Source of the DNA: JBBIOU01 sp037443205
Lineage (GTDB): Bacteria > Bacteroidota > Bacteroidia > Flavobacteriales_D > UBA2798
Assembly: GCA_037443205.1 (NCBI GenBank)
Contig: JBBIOU010000014.1
Span: 1-64,000 of the forward strand
DNA: 64,000 nt
Direction: 5' to 3'
Position 1 is the stretch's first letter, and each line of letters opens with the position of its first letter. Of this stretch, positions 9,175-18,709 are shown one piece after another. The notes under the pieces are model-generated. The model saw nothing but the letters and a program-made list of their open reading frames with translations, did no database searches and had not been told where the DNA came from. The translations under genes and the position numbers were made by a program.

Positions 9175-9885
9175 TTAAAAGTTGGGACGGAGTAAATATT
9201 TGTTATAAAATTCATCTATCATGGTAACAGCTTCCCGGCTGGTATCAACTATATTAAATAAATTAAGATCGTCCGGGCTAATGTTTCTTTCTTCTTCCAA
9301 CATGGTATTTTTTATCCACTCGAATAATCCTATCCAATATTTTTTACCTACAAGTACTATCGGAAATTTACCGATTTTTTGTGTTTGTATCAAAGTAAGT
9401 GCTTCAAACAATTCGTCAAGTGTACCAAAACCACCGGGCAACACAATAAAACCTTGCGAATATTTGATAAACATTACTTTACGAACAAAAAAGTAATCAA
9501 AAGTAATTAACTTATCCTGGTCTATATAGGGATTAGAAGTTTGTTCAAAAGGAAGAAAAATATTTAAACCTACCGAAATTCCTCCGGCACGTTTGGCTCC
9601 TTTATTTCCGGCTTCCATTATACCCGGGCCTCCTCCGGTAATTACACCGTAACCTCTTTGGGTTAATTGAAAAGCTATATCTTCAGCTAACTGATAATAT
9701 TTGTTTTCGGGCTTTGTTCGTGCAGAGCCAAAAATACTTACACAGGGTCCAATTTTTGCTAACTTTTCGTAACCTTCTACAAATTCAGACATGACTTTAA
9801 AAATTGCCCAACTGTTTTCTGACTTTATTTCACTCCAGCTTTTAGGTATAAATTTTTCGATTGTTTTTTTATCTTGATCGGTCAT
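9175..9885 (-). CDS. LOG-family Rossmann-fold protein (TIGR00730)
   Basis: The protein has 236 residues. It shows VSIFGSARTKP, GYGVITGGGPGIMEAGNKGA and the family signature PGGFGTLDELFE. These identify the LOG (lysine decarboxylase-like, cytokinin-activating phosphoribohydrolase) superfamily. Members hydrolyse nucleoside 5'-monophosphates with an N6-type substituent to release the base; some act as general nucleotide 5'-monophosphate nucleosidases. The Glu of the PGG motif and the Arg of the FFVRK helix are present. No signal peptide is seen, so it should be cytosolic. It stands alone between the SPOR gene and the subtilase. The true substrate in this organism cannot be told from sequence. 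Confidence 0.9.
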   Translation of the reverse strand: MTDQDKKTIEKFIPKSWSEIKSENSWAIFKVMSEFVEGYEKLAKIGPCVSIFGSARTKPENKYYQLAEDIAFQLTQRGYGVITGGGPGIMEAGNKGAKRAGGISVGLNIFLPFEQTSNPYIDQDKLITFDYFFVRKVMFIKYSQGFIVLPGGFGTLDELFEALTLIQTQKIGKFPIVLVGKKYWIGLFEWIKNTMLEEERNISPDDLNLFNIVDTSREAVTMIDEFYNKYLLRPNF

Positions 9886-9987
9886 ATTATAAAATTATAT
9901 TAATTGCTAAAGTACAGGAATTATGCCACGAAAAAATTATAGTAAAATTTTTAAGTAAACAAGGATTTGTTATTAACCCGATATGAT

Positions 9988-10023
9988 AACACACACGCCA
10001 CGCTATAGCGTGGCGTGTGTGTT
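9988..10023 (-). terminator. Perfect 36-bp palindrome, probable terminator of the subtilase gene
   Basis: Arms 9988-10003 and 10008-10023 are exact reverse complements around a self-complementary TATA centre. The stem is 16 bp or more and rich in CA/GT and GC. It lies 28 bp past the subtilase stop codon. The flanking T-run is short, so factor-independent termination is likely but not certain. Confidence 0.6.
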
Positions 10024-10050
10024 TAAACCAAAAACTATATGAAATTAACC

Positions 10051-12414
10051 TTACTTGCTAATAATGAATTTAGCAGCTTTTATATTGATTCCTTCGCGAT
10101 TTTTAGCCTGATAAAAATACATACCATTAGCCAATGCAGACACATCAACTTCTTGTAAACTGCTATTTATGTTTAAGCTGATAATTACTTTTCCGCTTAC
10201 ATCAAATATGTCTATTTGTTTAATGTTGTTGTTGCTTACAGCAAAATACATTATATTATTGGCCGGATTGGGATATGTAATAATACCTCCTAATGCTTCA
10301 ATTTCTTCTAAAGATGTGTTAATTACATTTACGGTTTTGCAGGTATCTTTTACTCCGCAGCTATTGGGATAAGTGTGTTGCAAACAAACATTATAGGCAC
10401 CTGAAGTAGCATAAGTATGCACAGGATTGGTTTGAGTGCTGTTGTTACCATCACCAAATGTCCAGTAAAATGTTCCTCCACCGGTTGAGGAGTTGGTAAA
10501 GGTAGCAGTTAGCTGGTTAGTTGTAAAAGAGAAGTTAGTTGTTGGCGCATTAGGTTGGGTAATAGTAGTTGAAGCACTAACCTGACAACCATTGGCATCT
10601 GTAGCTGTTACCTGATATGTGCCTGCCATTAAATTACTGGCTGTTTGAGTGTTTTGTGGCGGAGTTGTATTCCAAACATAAGAATAGGGGGCTGTTCCAC
10701 CGGTTATGTTTGCTGTTGCCGTACCGTTATTACCTCCGTTACAGGTAACATCTTGTTTGGTAATTGTAGCATTTAATGTAAACTGATAGCTTAATGTAAA
10801 GTTAAATACGCTGGTTTCGCCTCCTGATGCTGTAACCGTACAGGAATAATTACCTGGTGCCAGATTGCTAATAGAACTGGTAGTAGCCCCTGTGTTCCAT
10901 GAATAAGTGTAGGGAGCATTGCATCCGCTGATAGATAAAGTAATGCTTCCGTTGTTCATTCCTGTGCAAGTAGGGTTAACTGTGGTTCCACTGTTTGTCA
11001 TTACACATGAAGAACAATAGTTGTTTAAAATATAATCTACAGCTTTTTTGGCATTTAAACGACCTCCCGAAACATACATATTCGTCATGTTGGGTTTTGG
11101 GTCAACCTGCATTAATGCTTGTCGAACAATGGTTGAAGCTTGTTGAGGGTTTGTTTTTGCAATTGTGATAAAAGTATTACAGTTGGGTATTGAATAAATA
11201 AGCGCAGCAACTCCGGCTGTTAAAGGGCAGGCAAATGAGGTTCCGGTAGTAGTAGTATAAGTATTGGTATTTGCCGTTGTTCTGACATTGATACCCGGTG
11301 CCGGAAACTCAATGGTATTTACGCCATATCCACCGGCAATGTTATCAGTATTACCTGAGCGACCAACACCAATCATAAACGGGCTGGCACAAGCTGTTGG
11401 CATATCTCCTACAACATCTACATTTACTGTATTATTGGTTGTGGCAGCAATATTAATAATACCATATTTACCTAAGGTATCATAAAACTGGCACCATAGG
11501 GGATAACTGTTAGGATTTGCATTGTCTATACCCCACGAAGCAGATGTTGCCACAACAAAAGCTCCTAATGCACCATTTGTTTGGTTATATAATTTCCTTA
11601 AATTTAAAGGGTAAGTGTATCCCTGAATAACTCCTGATTGAGAAATGCTGAAACCTCCTACCCATAACATTTTTACATTCCAGTTGATACCGGCTACTCC
11701 GGTGTTGTTATTTCCTGTAGCACCTATCATACCGGCACAACTGGTGCCATGCCCGGTTGATAATGATCCTAAATTATCTGAGTTATTTGAGAAATTCCAA
11801 CCATAAATATCATCAATATATCCATTACCATCATCGTCAATTCCGTTACCGTCTATTTCATGTGGATTTGCCCAACGGTTGGCAATCAGGTCAGTATGTG
11901 TTAAATTAACTCCTTCCATAATGGCCACCACAATTTCATCTCCTTGCGAAGTAAGGCCTCCGGTAGTGATATCCCAGGCTTCATCGCTATCTATATCCGC
12001 ATCGTTGGTATTAACATGATGCCATTGCTGATTAAACTGCGGGTCGTTGGGAACAGTTGCACGATGTTGTATAATATAATCATTCTGAACTACTGAAAAG
12101 ACATTATAATTTCGGGATAATACTTTTATCAGTTCATCATGGCTGATAAGTTGGTGATCAAACGTGATTAGCCATGCACGCATTGGTTTTGATATTTCTT
12201 TGATGCCGGCATTGATGTTTTGAGGGCATAGTTTCAATGCATCTTCAGGTGATATACCTTCGTGCAACTGAACTAATATTTGTCCTTCAATATAAGGTTT
12301 ACCTTCATCAATAAAAACATTTTTTTGTTGTTGTTGAGAAAAAGAGGTATTAAAGCAAAAAATTAATGCAAGTGTAAGAGGAAACAACTTACATAAAGTG
12401 TAATTTTTTTTCAT
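10051..12414 (-). CDS. Secreted subtilase (S8) with SprB/PKD repeats and T9SS sorting domain
   Basis: The protein has 787 residues: a signal peptide (to about 27), a propeptide-like segment, a peptidase S8 domain (about 130-460), two SprB-type repeats (PYTYSWNTG, PYSYVWNTT), a PKD-like unit (GTFYWTFGDGNNSTQTNP), and a C-terminal T9SS type-A sorting domain (ITYPNPANNIMYF ... GMYFYQAKN). Catalytic His222 (GHGTSCAG) and Ser393 (GTSFACP) are present. The usual DTG aspartate motif reads AIMEGVN, so Glu167 (or Met166, depending on alignment) replaces it. By family knowledge it is an extracellular or surface-bound endopeptidase exported by T9SS. The altered acid residue makes activity uncertain. Confidence 0.9.
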   Translation of the reverse strand: MKKNYTLCKLFPLTLALIFCFNTSFSQQQQKNVFIDEGKPYIEGQILVQLHEGISPEDALKLCPQNINAGIKEISKPMRAWLITFDHQLISHDELIKVLSRNYNVFSVVQNDYIIQHRATVPNDPQFNQQWHHVNTNDADIDSDEAWDITTGGLTSQGDEIVVAIMEGVNLTHTDLIANRWANPHEIDGNGIDDDGNGYIDDIYGWNFSNNSDNLGSLSTGHGTSCAGMIGATGNNNTGVAGINWNVKMLWVGGFSISQSGVIQGYTYPLNLRKLYNQTNGALGAFVVATSASWGIDNANPNSYPLWCQFYDTLGKYGIINIAATTNNTVNVDVVGDMPTACASPFMIGVGRSGNTDNIAGGYGVNTIEFPAPGINVRTTANTNTYTTTTGTSFACPLTAGVAALIYSIPNCNTFITIAKTNPQQASTIVRQALMQVDPKPNMTNMYVSGGRLNAKKAVDYILNNYCSSCVMTNSGTTVNPTCTGMNNGSITLSISGCNAPYTYSWNTGATTSSISNLAPGNYSCTVTASGGETSVFNFTLSYQFTLNATITKQDVTCNGGNNGTATANITGGTAPYSYVWNTTPPQNTQTASNLMAGTYQVTATDANGCQVSASTTITQPNAPTTNFSFTTNQLTATFTNSSTGGGTFYWTFGDGNNSTQTNPVHTYATSGAYNVCLQHTYPNSCGVKDTCKTVNVINTSLEEIEALGGIITYPNPANNIMYFAVSNNNIKQIDIFDVSGKVIISLNINSSLQEVDVSALANGMYFYQAKNREGINIKAAKFIISK

Positions 12415-12975
12415 AAGCTAATTGTTTTTGGGCACCTAAATATACAAATTCTATTGTATGGCGATAGCTAATTTTTTAGCTATTATTGAAATGTTATAAT
12501 GTATTTAGTTAACGGTTAAATATAGATATGATATAAGTCTGTGCTGTATTGGATATTATGCTTAAAAGCATCAGTAAATCAATTAAATAAACATTATCAA
12601 TTTTAAAATTTCACAAAAAAAATAAAGTTTGTTATTATACCTAAATTATCCGTTATAAACCAAAATTCAGTATTAGAAATTTGGATTTATTTCAAATTTT
12701 CCGCCAGAGGCGGATTGAGTGTATTGAGTGTGGTGTGGGATTGGGGTTATCCGCTCTCAGGCGAGCATTACGCATGCTAATGCGTAATGTGGGATAAAAT
12801 GCATAATCAATTTAGTACTTGTAATCATTCCAATTAATCGGAATGAAACCATCACTAAATCGGGCTTAACTCAACTAAATCAAAATAATTTGGCTCATAA
12901 ATCACATCCTTGATAAATTTGGTTTTAATTTTTAAGGGTAAAAAATTGATTTAATTTGATTATGCAAAATTTTTG
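12415..12975. other. Non-coding gap of 560 bp containing an interspersed repeat
   Basis: No plausible gene is seen on either strand. It holds a small hairpin (ATAGCTAA/TTAGCTAT, 12464-12483), the 133-bp repeat copy listed separately, and another inverted repeat (CATTCC/GGAATG, 12826-12845). The rest is AT-rich with no recognised element. Confidence 0.6.
12663..12795 (+). repeat. 133-bp interspersed palindromic repeat, copy A
   Basis: It matches 60115-60247 over exactly the same length. Components in order are AAATTCAG, an AAATTT-bounded 11-bp core (12683-12693), the hairpin CCGCC-AGA-GGCGG (12701-12713), a variable 15-bp spacer, GGATTGGGGTTATCCGC, CAGGCGAG, and the long hairpin CATTACGCAT-GCTA-ATGCGTAATG (12766-12789). 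It resembles a REP/MITE-like element. No coding potential is seen. Confidence 0.85.
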
Positions 12976-13734
12976 TTAATTAATATCTATATGCAGCGTT
13001 AAGACAGATAAATTTGCATCGTTATCTTTTACTTTGATTATTAAATCATAATGGCCAGCTGTTGCGTTAGCGGGAATAATAATTTGTTTATTTTGAATAA
13101 TCAATTCATTGAAATCCCAATTTACAATAGTACCTGCAGATAAATCAAACGTTTCATCATAAATTGCCGTTACTGATTTTACTAACTCTATATGTATTTC
13201 TTCTAAATCAATATCATCGGTAATATTTCCCGAAATATGGATAGTATCAGTAGGAGAAACTTCAATATCATTATTTATGTCGGGTGAAGAAATATTAATA
13301 ACGGGTTGTCCGGTTTGTGTAATATTAAAATCGAGTTCATAAAAACTTGCTTCGTTTCCCGATTCATCTATTGCATAAACCGTAAGATGGTATGGCCCTG
13401 AAGCAGCATTTGCCGGAATATTTATATTTTTAGTATCACTGAATGATGTGCCGGAAATGGTATAAATATTTTGTACGCTAAAAGGTGCGTTTGCACGATG
13501 ACCATGCCCGTCAAAAGCATCGTGAATATCAATTTTAAATTGTTTTAAATTTTTATTATCGGTAATTGATACATAAATCTGCATGATAGAACCCGCGGCA
13601 ACATTAATCTGGCCACTACCCTGATTATTAATTTTAACCATGGCAATTACCGGCTTTTCAGTATCAGGTTTTTCTTTTTTACATCCCCAAACGCCCATTA
13701 CAAGAATAATTGTGGCTAATAACAAATTTTTCAT
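12976..13734 (-). CDS. DUF4625-type lipoprotein
   Basis: The protein has 252 residues with a lipoprotein signal (MKNLLLATIILVMGVWGCKK; lipobox Cys18). Two similar beta-sandwich modules follow. The first holds the HDAFDGHGH motif and NIPANAASGPYHLTVYAIDESGN; the second holds IIIPANATAGHYDLIIKVKDND. This His-rich, Ig-like arrangement matches DUF4625, found as surface lipoproteins in Bacteroidota, often near TonB-dependent receptors. None is adjacent here. It would be anchored in the outer membrane; a metal-binding role for the His cluster is inference. It is divergent from hutI, with its own promoter. Confidence 0.75.
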   Translation of the reverse strand: MKNLLLATIILVMGVWGCKKEKPDTEKPVIAMVKINNQGSGQINVAAGSIMQIYVSITDNKNLKQFKIDIHDAFDGHGHRANAPFSVQNIYTISGTSFSDTKNINIPANAASGPYHLTVYAIDESGNEASFYELDFNITQTGQPVINISSPDINNDIEVSPTDTIHISGNITDDIDLEEIHIELVKSVTAIYDETFDLSAGTIVNWDFNELIIQNKQIIIPANATAGHYDLIIKVKDNDANLSVLTLHIDIN

Positions 13735-13757
13735 ACGCTATTTATTATTTGTTTTGG

Positions 13758-13789
13758 CAAAGGTAATCTAAATGCAATAAAGTTGCAAA
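13758..13789 (-). promoter_or_regulatory. Promoter of the DUF4625 lipoprotein gene
   Basis: Read on the minus strand: TTTG (13786-13789), 20 bases, TACCTTTG (13758-13765). This fits the Bacteroidota TTTG/TAnnTTTG consensus and lies 24 bp from the start codon. Confidence 0.6.
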
Positions 13790-13834
13790 TTATTTTTTTA
13801 ATTTAATTTATGCCAGATGTTGTACCTTAGTGGC

Positions 13835-15094
13835 ATGAAGCATTTATTGATTAAAAGCATATCTAATCTGTTGCAGGTACGCGAAGAAAAGACTATGAAA
13901 ATAAGTGGTCGTGAAATGTCGGTTTTACCCTGTATAGAAGATGCATGGTTAGAGATAAAAGACGGCATTATATACGATTATGGCAAAATGGATGATTTTA
14001 ATAAGGTATTAACAGATGAAGTAACAGTGATAGATGCCAGCGGTAAAATTGTATTACCATGTTGGGTAGATTCGCATACACATATTGTTTATGCCGGCAG
14101 CCGCGAAAGCGAGTTTGTAGATAGAATAAAAGGATTGAGTTATCAGGAAATAGCCATACGTGGCGGGGGCATATTAAATTCTGCCAAAAAGCTAGAAAAA
14201 ACATCCGAAGAAGAATTAATCATTACGGCCTTAGAACGAATTAATGAGATGATAGTATTAGGCACAGGAGCTATAGAAATAAAAAGCGGGTACGGATTAA
14301 ATACCGATAACGAATTAAAAATTTTAAGAGTAATAAAAAAATTAAAAGAACATACTCCGGTTCAAATAAAAGCCACGTTTTTAGGAGCGCACGCCATACC
14401 TCCGGAATATAAATCAGAAAAAAGAAAATACATAGACATTATTATCAACGAAATGATACCTAAAATTGCCGATGAAAAACTTGCCGATTACTGCGATGTA
14501 TTTTGCGAAAGAGGGTATTATAACGAAGCCGAATGTGTGGAAATTTTAGAAGCCGGAAAAAAATATGGTTTAATACCCAAAGCCCACACCGAACAACTTA
14601 GCCATAGCGGTGGTACACAAGCAGCCGTAAAATGCGGTGCTATCAGTGTTGATCACTTAGAATATCTGAACGATGAAGATATAGCGGCCTTAAGATTTAC
14701 TGAAACCATGCCTACCATTTTACCAGGGGCACAGTGGTTTTTGTCGCTGCCATACCCACCGGCACGAAAAATAATAGATTCTGGTTTACCTTTGGCAATT
14801 GCCAGTGATTATAATCCCGGAAGCAGTCCCAGCGGTAATATGAATTTTATGCTTTCGCTTGCCTGCGTACAATATAATTTAACTCCCGAAGAAGCTATTA
14901 ACGCTGCTACCATAAACAGTGCCTATGCCATCAACTTATCAGACAAGTTGGGGAGCATACGCAAAGGAAATATTGCCAACATTATTATCACTAAGCGTAT
15001 CCCCTCTTATGCATACATCCCCTATTGGTTTGCACACAACCCTGTAGATGCTACTATTATTAATGGCGAATTGATGCATATAAACTGCCAGTAA
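13835..15094 (+). CDS. hutI: Imidazolonepropionase
   Basis: This amidohydrolase-superfamily enzyme hydrolyses 4-imidazolone-5-propanoate to N-formimidoyl-L-glutamate in histidine breakdown. Visible motifs are the metal-binding VDSHTHIVYAGSRE, the substrate-loop GGGILNSAK, KSGYGL, AHTEQLSHSGG, VDHLEYL and ASDYNPGSSPS. Length (419 residues) is normal. The ATG at 13835 (MKHLLIKSI) is preferred over one 18 bases earlier. No other hut gene is in the window. The stop overlaps the start of the flippase gene by one base, an unusual partner for a catabolic enzyme. Confidence 0.95.
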   Translation: MKHLLIKSISNLLQVREEKTMKISGREMSVLPCIEDAWLEIKDGIIYDYGKMDDFNKVLTDEVTVIDASGKIVLPCWVDSHTHIVYAGSRESEFVDRIKGLSYQEIAIRGGGILNSAKKLEKTSEEELIITALERINEMIVLGTGAIEIKSGYGLNTDNELKILRVIKKLKEHTPVQIKATFLGAHAIPPEYKSEKRKYIDIIINEMIPKIADEKLADYCDVFCERGYYNEAECVEILEAGKKYGLIPKAHTEQLSHSGGTQAAVKCGAISVDHLEYLNDEDIAALRFTETMPTILPGAQWFLSLPYPPARKIIDSGLPLAIASDYNPGSSPSGNMNFMLSLACVQYNLTPEEAINAATINSAYAINLSDKLGSIRKGNIANIIITKRIPSYAYIPYWFAHNPVDATIINGELMHINCQ

Positions 15095-16371
15095 TGTATA
15101 AACCCATATTACAAACCGTTGTTAGCAGGATTGCCGTAAGTTTTCTTATGTTATTGGTTGTATATTTCTCAGCCTTGTTTTACGGCTCGGTTGGCAGAGG
15201 GATTATCAGTTTGTTTATGCTCAATATATCATTGATGGTGATAGTGAATGGGTTTATGGGGGGTGGAGCATTGATTTATATGGTTGCCAATTTTAATGTA
15301 AAAAAACTTTTATTCGCATCATACTTATGGGCATCGCTGTTTAGTGTAGCAGGTTTACTATTATTAAATGTACTAAACTTTATTCCCGATAAATTATGGC
15401 TCTACTTTTTACCCGCTTTATGGATGCAAAGCATTTTAACTATTAATCAAAATATTTTAACAGGACTTAAAAAAATTGAATTGGCCAATTATTCCTGGCT
15501 GATACAAGCCTGTATATTGCTCTTGCTGTTACTGGCGGGCTATTATTTTGGTAATTGCAAAACCATAGAATATTACGGATTATATTTTTGTTTTGCGAGT
15601 TTTATAGCAACCATCTATTCGGTTTTTTCAGTATATAAAAATCTACCCGAGCAAAACCGTAATCAAAAAAATCATTCAAATACATATAAAAAAATGCTGA
15701 GTTATGGTTCGCAAACACAAATAAGTAATTTGATACAACTGCTTAATTACCGAATCGGTTTTTATATACTCGAAAAACTTAACGGTCCTACCTACGAGCA
15801 AAAACTTTCCTATATTGGCATTTTATCTATCGGCATGCAAATAGCAGAGTCGTTGTGGATAGTAAGTCGCAGTGCCGCAAGCGTTCAGTATGCCGAAATT
15901 TCTCATGCGCAGAACAATAAACGCAAACTTGATATCACTTACAAAACCATACGTGTTTCGTGTTTTATAACTATTGTATTGTTAATTCCCTTATTATTTA
16001 TTCCCGATAAAGTATACACATTGCTGCTGGGTAAAGATTTTGATGGGTTACAAAATATTATTCAATTACTTTCGCCCGGAATTTTGTTATATACGATAGC
16101 CGTAGGCATCAGTCATTATTTTTCGGGTACAGGCATATTTATTTACAATCTTACTGCTACCGGGTTAGCATTTATTATCTCTATAGCGGGAGGCATAATT
16201 ATTATACCCTCCTATTTTCAATATGGTGCTGCTGCAGTAAGTTCAGCCTCGCATGTGGTAATGGCAATAACTTTATTAATTATATTTTGGAGTAAACAAA
16301 AATTAGATTGGAAAGATCTAATTATCCGAAAGAACGATATTTCGATATTTTTAAAAAAGCTAAAAAAATAA
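15094..16371 (+). CDS. Polysaccharide (lipid-linked oligosaccharide) flippase, Wzx-like
   Basis: This 425-residue integral membrane protein has about 12 predicted helices, starting at VSRIAVSFLMLLVVYF and ending with ASHVVMAITLLIIFW. It is followed by a short basic tail. The layout and hydrophobic pattern match the MVF/MATE-like fold of O-antigen and polysaccharide exporters. By family knowledge it would flip undecaprenyl-linked sugars across the inner membrane. No glycosyltransferase cluster is next to it, so the substrate is unknown. It is translationally coupled to hutI (TAATG) and sits 7 bp before the MATE gene. Confidence 0.7.
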   Translation: MYKPILQTVVSRIAVSFLMLLVVYFSALFYGSVGRGIISLFMLNISLMVIVNGFMGGGALIYMVANFNVKKLLFASYLWASLFSVAGLLLLNVLNFIPDKLWLYFLPALWMQSILTINQNILTGLKKIELANYSWLIQACILLLLLLAGYYFGNCKTIEYYGLYFCFASFIATIYSVFSVYKNLPEQNRNQKNHSNTYKKMLSYGSQTQISNLIQLLNYRIGFYILEKLNGPTYEQKLSYIGILSIGMQIAESLWIVSRSAASVQYAEISHAQNNKRKLDITYKTIRVSCFITIVLLIPLLFIPDKVYTLLLGKDFDGLQNIIQLLSPGILLYTIAVGISHYFSGTGIFIYNLTATGLAFIISIAGGIIIIPSYFQYGAAAVSSASHVVMAITLLIIFWSKQKLDWKDLIIRKNDISIFLKKLKK

Positions 16372-16378
16372 CCACCGC

Positions 16379-17698
16379 TTGGATAAAACCTACAACATAA
16401 ATAAAAAACAAGTCAGAAATCTTGCCATACCTGCAATTATAGCTGCTGTAGCAGAACCGTTGATATCGTTGGTTGACAGCAGTTTTATTGCCGATTATCA
16501 TCCGCAACCAACCCTTGCACAAGCTGCGGTGGGTTTAGGTTCATCATTCTTTCTTTCTGTTATTTGGATTTTCTCACAAACACGGACAGCCATGTCAACC
16601 ATTGTATCGCAATTTTTTGGCGAAAAAAAATTAAGTGATATAGCTACTCTAATCCCACAGATGATTGCGATTAATTTTTTATTAGGATTATTTTTTTCAG
16701 TGGTTACCTGGTTGTTTTGTAAACCTGTTTTTATTTTTTACAATGCAAACGATGCTGTACTTAATCAGGTACTCGAATATTTTTCCATTCGGTTAATAGG
16801 TTTTCCGTTTGTACTTTCAACCATACTGGTAATGGGTACCTTTAGAGGCATACAAAACACATTTTGGCCAATGGTGATAAGTTTGTGCGGTGTATTTATA
16901 AATATATTTTTAGACTACTCGTTTCTAGCGGGTTTGTTTACAGAACCTATGGGAGTTAATGGCATTGCCATTGCAAGTTTAATGGCACAAATAATCATGT
17001 TTATATTGGCTATTATTTTGCTGCTTACCAAAACAGATATTGCATTTAAAATAAGTTTCACTTTAAATCCTCACTCAAAATCATTGTTTGCCATGACAGG
17101 TAATTTAATAGTTCGCTCAATTGCGGTTAATACAGCATATTATGTTTCGAATCGCATAGCAGCCTCAAACGGTGAAGATTATTTGGCGGTTCAATCTGTT
17201 TTAATAAATATCTGGTTTTTATCTGCTTTTGTATTAGAAGGCTGGTGCAATGCAGGCAATGCCTTAGCCGGAAAATTTACCGGAGAAAAAAACATCGCAG
17301 CACTTTATGGCTTAACCAAATACATGGAGCGAAGCACATTAATACTTTCAGTACTATTAATACTATTTTATATATCAGCCTATTATTTTTTAGGAAAACT
17401 ATTTTTTGCGGATGTACATACACAAACTATTTTTTACAGCGTATTTTGGTTGATAGCACTTTTACAACCCATCAATGCATTGGCTTTTGTGTATGACGAA
17501 ATCCTAAAAGGAACCGGCAAAATGAAACACATACGGAATGTATTGTTGATAGCTACATTTGCGGGATTTGTTCCTACTGCATGGGTGTTAAATAATTTGG
17601 GATTGCACTTGTATGCCGTATGGACTGCTTTTATTGTTTGGATGATACTTAGAGCAATAGGTTTAGCTAATTACTTTTATAAAAATTATACAGTTTAG
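16379..17698 (+). CDS. MATE-family efflux transporter
   Basis: The protein has 439 residues with 12 predicted membrane helices in two similar halves. The N-terminal half has AIPAIIAAVAEPLISLVDSSF and GTFRGIQNT, both typical of the NorM/DinF-type MATE family. Members export drugs or metabolites by proton or sodium antiport. The start is TTG at 16379; no ATG or GTG lies suitably upstream, and it begins 7 bp after the flippase stop. DinF-like MATE proteins are common in this phylum. The substrate cannot be inferred. Confidence 0.88.
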   Translation: MDKTYNINKKQVRNLAIPAIIAAVAEPLISLVDSSFIADYHPQPTLAQAAVGLGSSFFLSVIWIFSQTRTAMSTIVSQFFGEKKLSDIATLIPQMIAINFLLGLFFSVVTWLFCKPVFIFYNANDAVLNQVLEYFSIRLIGFPFVLSTILVMGTFRGIQNTFWPMVISLCGVFINIFLDYSFLAGLFTEPMGVNGIAIASLMAQIIMFILAIILLLTKTDIAFKISFTLNPHSKSLFAMTGNLIVRSIAVNTAYYVSNRIAASNGEDYLAVQSVLINIWFLSAFVLEGWCNAGNALAGKFTGEKNIAALYGLTKYMERSTLILSVLLILFYISAYYFLGKLFFADVHTQTIFYSVFWLIALLQPINALAFVYDEILKGTGKMKHIRNVLLIATFAGFVPTAWVLNNLGLHLYAVWTAFIVWMILRAIGLANYFYKNYTV

Positions 17699-17775
17699 AA
17701 TACAACATTATTTAAATATAAATTTTTCTTAGCTAAAACAATTATTTAATACTTTTATGCCATAGAGTACATTTT

Positions 17776-18705
17776 ATGAAAATCAATCCTCCGACAACAT
17801 TAAAAGAAATAGCTGTATTAATAGACTCAAAATACATTGGCGATGACAACCACCTGATAACAGGAATCAACGAAATACACAAAGTGGTTACCGGTGATAT
17901 AGTTTTTGTTGATCATCCCAAATATTACGAAAAAGCCCTGCAATCAGCCGCAACCACAATTATTATAAACAAAGAGGTTGATTGCCCCCAAGGAAAAGCC
18001 TTGCTGATTTCAGATGATCCGTTTCGCGATTTTAATATCATTACTCAACATTATTCACCCTTTACCGTTCAAAAAGAACCTATAAATAAAACCAGCAGCA
18101 TTGCTTCAAGTGCAATTATTTATCCGGGAGTATATATAGGTAAAAATGTTCATATAGGCGAAAACAGCATCTTGTTTCCGGGAGTAGTAATTTATGATAA
18201 TTGCTTGATAGGAAACAATGTAACCATTCATGCCAACACAGTTATAGGTGCACATGCTTTTTATTATAAAAAACGTCCTGAAGGATACGATCCTATGTAC
18301 ACTTGCGGCAGAGTAGTGATAGAAGACCATGTAGATATTGGCGCTCAATGCAGTATTGACAGAGGCGTAACCGGTGATACAATAATCGGTTGCGGAACAA
18401 AAATAGACAATCAGGTACATATCGGGCATGATACCGTAATCGGTAAACACTGTTTATTTGCCGCACAAGTAGGTATTGCCGGTTGTGTAATTGTAGAAGA
18501 CCATGTTACACTTTGGGGACAAGTAGGAGTACCCAGCGGTATCACCATCGGAAAAGGCGCTGTAGTACTGGGGCAATCAGGTTTAACTAAAAGTATTGAA
18601 GGGAATAAAACTTATTTTGGCAGTCCGGCTGATGAAGCAAAAACAAAATTCAAAGAATTAGCTGCGCTTAGAAATTTACCTGATAAAATTGGTAATCTAA
18701 AATAA
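17776..18705 (+). CDS. LpxD-like UDP-3-O-acylglucosamine N-acyltransferase homologue
   Basis: The protein has 309 residues. An N-terminal uridine-binding-like domain (about 1-100) is followed by left-handed beta-helix hexapeptide repeats (YPGVYIGKNVHIGENS onward) and a short C-terminal helix. The presumed catalytic His lies in QVHIGHDTVIGKHC. This fits LpxD, which adds the second acyl chain in lipid A synthesis, though it is shorter than typical LpxD (about 340). It also lies outside an lpxD-lpxC-fabZ-lpxA cluster. It may be a paralogue acting on another nucleotide sugar. It lies 77 bp after the MATE gene and 4 bp before the phosphatase. Confidence 0.8.
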   Translation: MKINPPTTLKEIAVLIDSKYIGDDNHLITGINEIHKVVTGDIVFVDHPKYYEKALQSAATTIIINKEVDCPQGKALLISDDPFRDFNIITQHYSPFTVQKEPINKTSSIASSAIIYPGVYIGKNVHIGENSILFPGVVIYDNCLIGNNVTIHANTVIGAHAFYYKKRPEGYDPMYTCGRVVIEDHVDIGAQCSIDRGVTGDTIIGCGTKIDNQVHIGHDTVIGKHCLFAAQVGIAGCVIVEDHVTLWGQVGVPSGITIGKGAVVLGQSGLTKSIEGNKTYFGSPADEAKTKFKELAALRNLPDKIGNLK

Positions 18706-18709
18706 TAAT

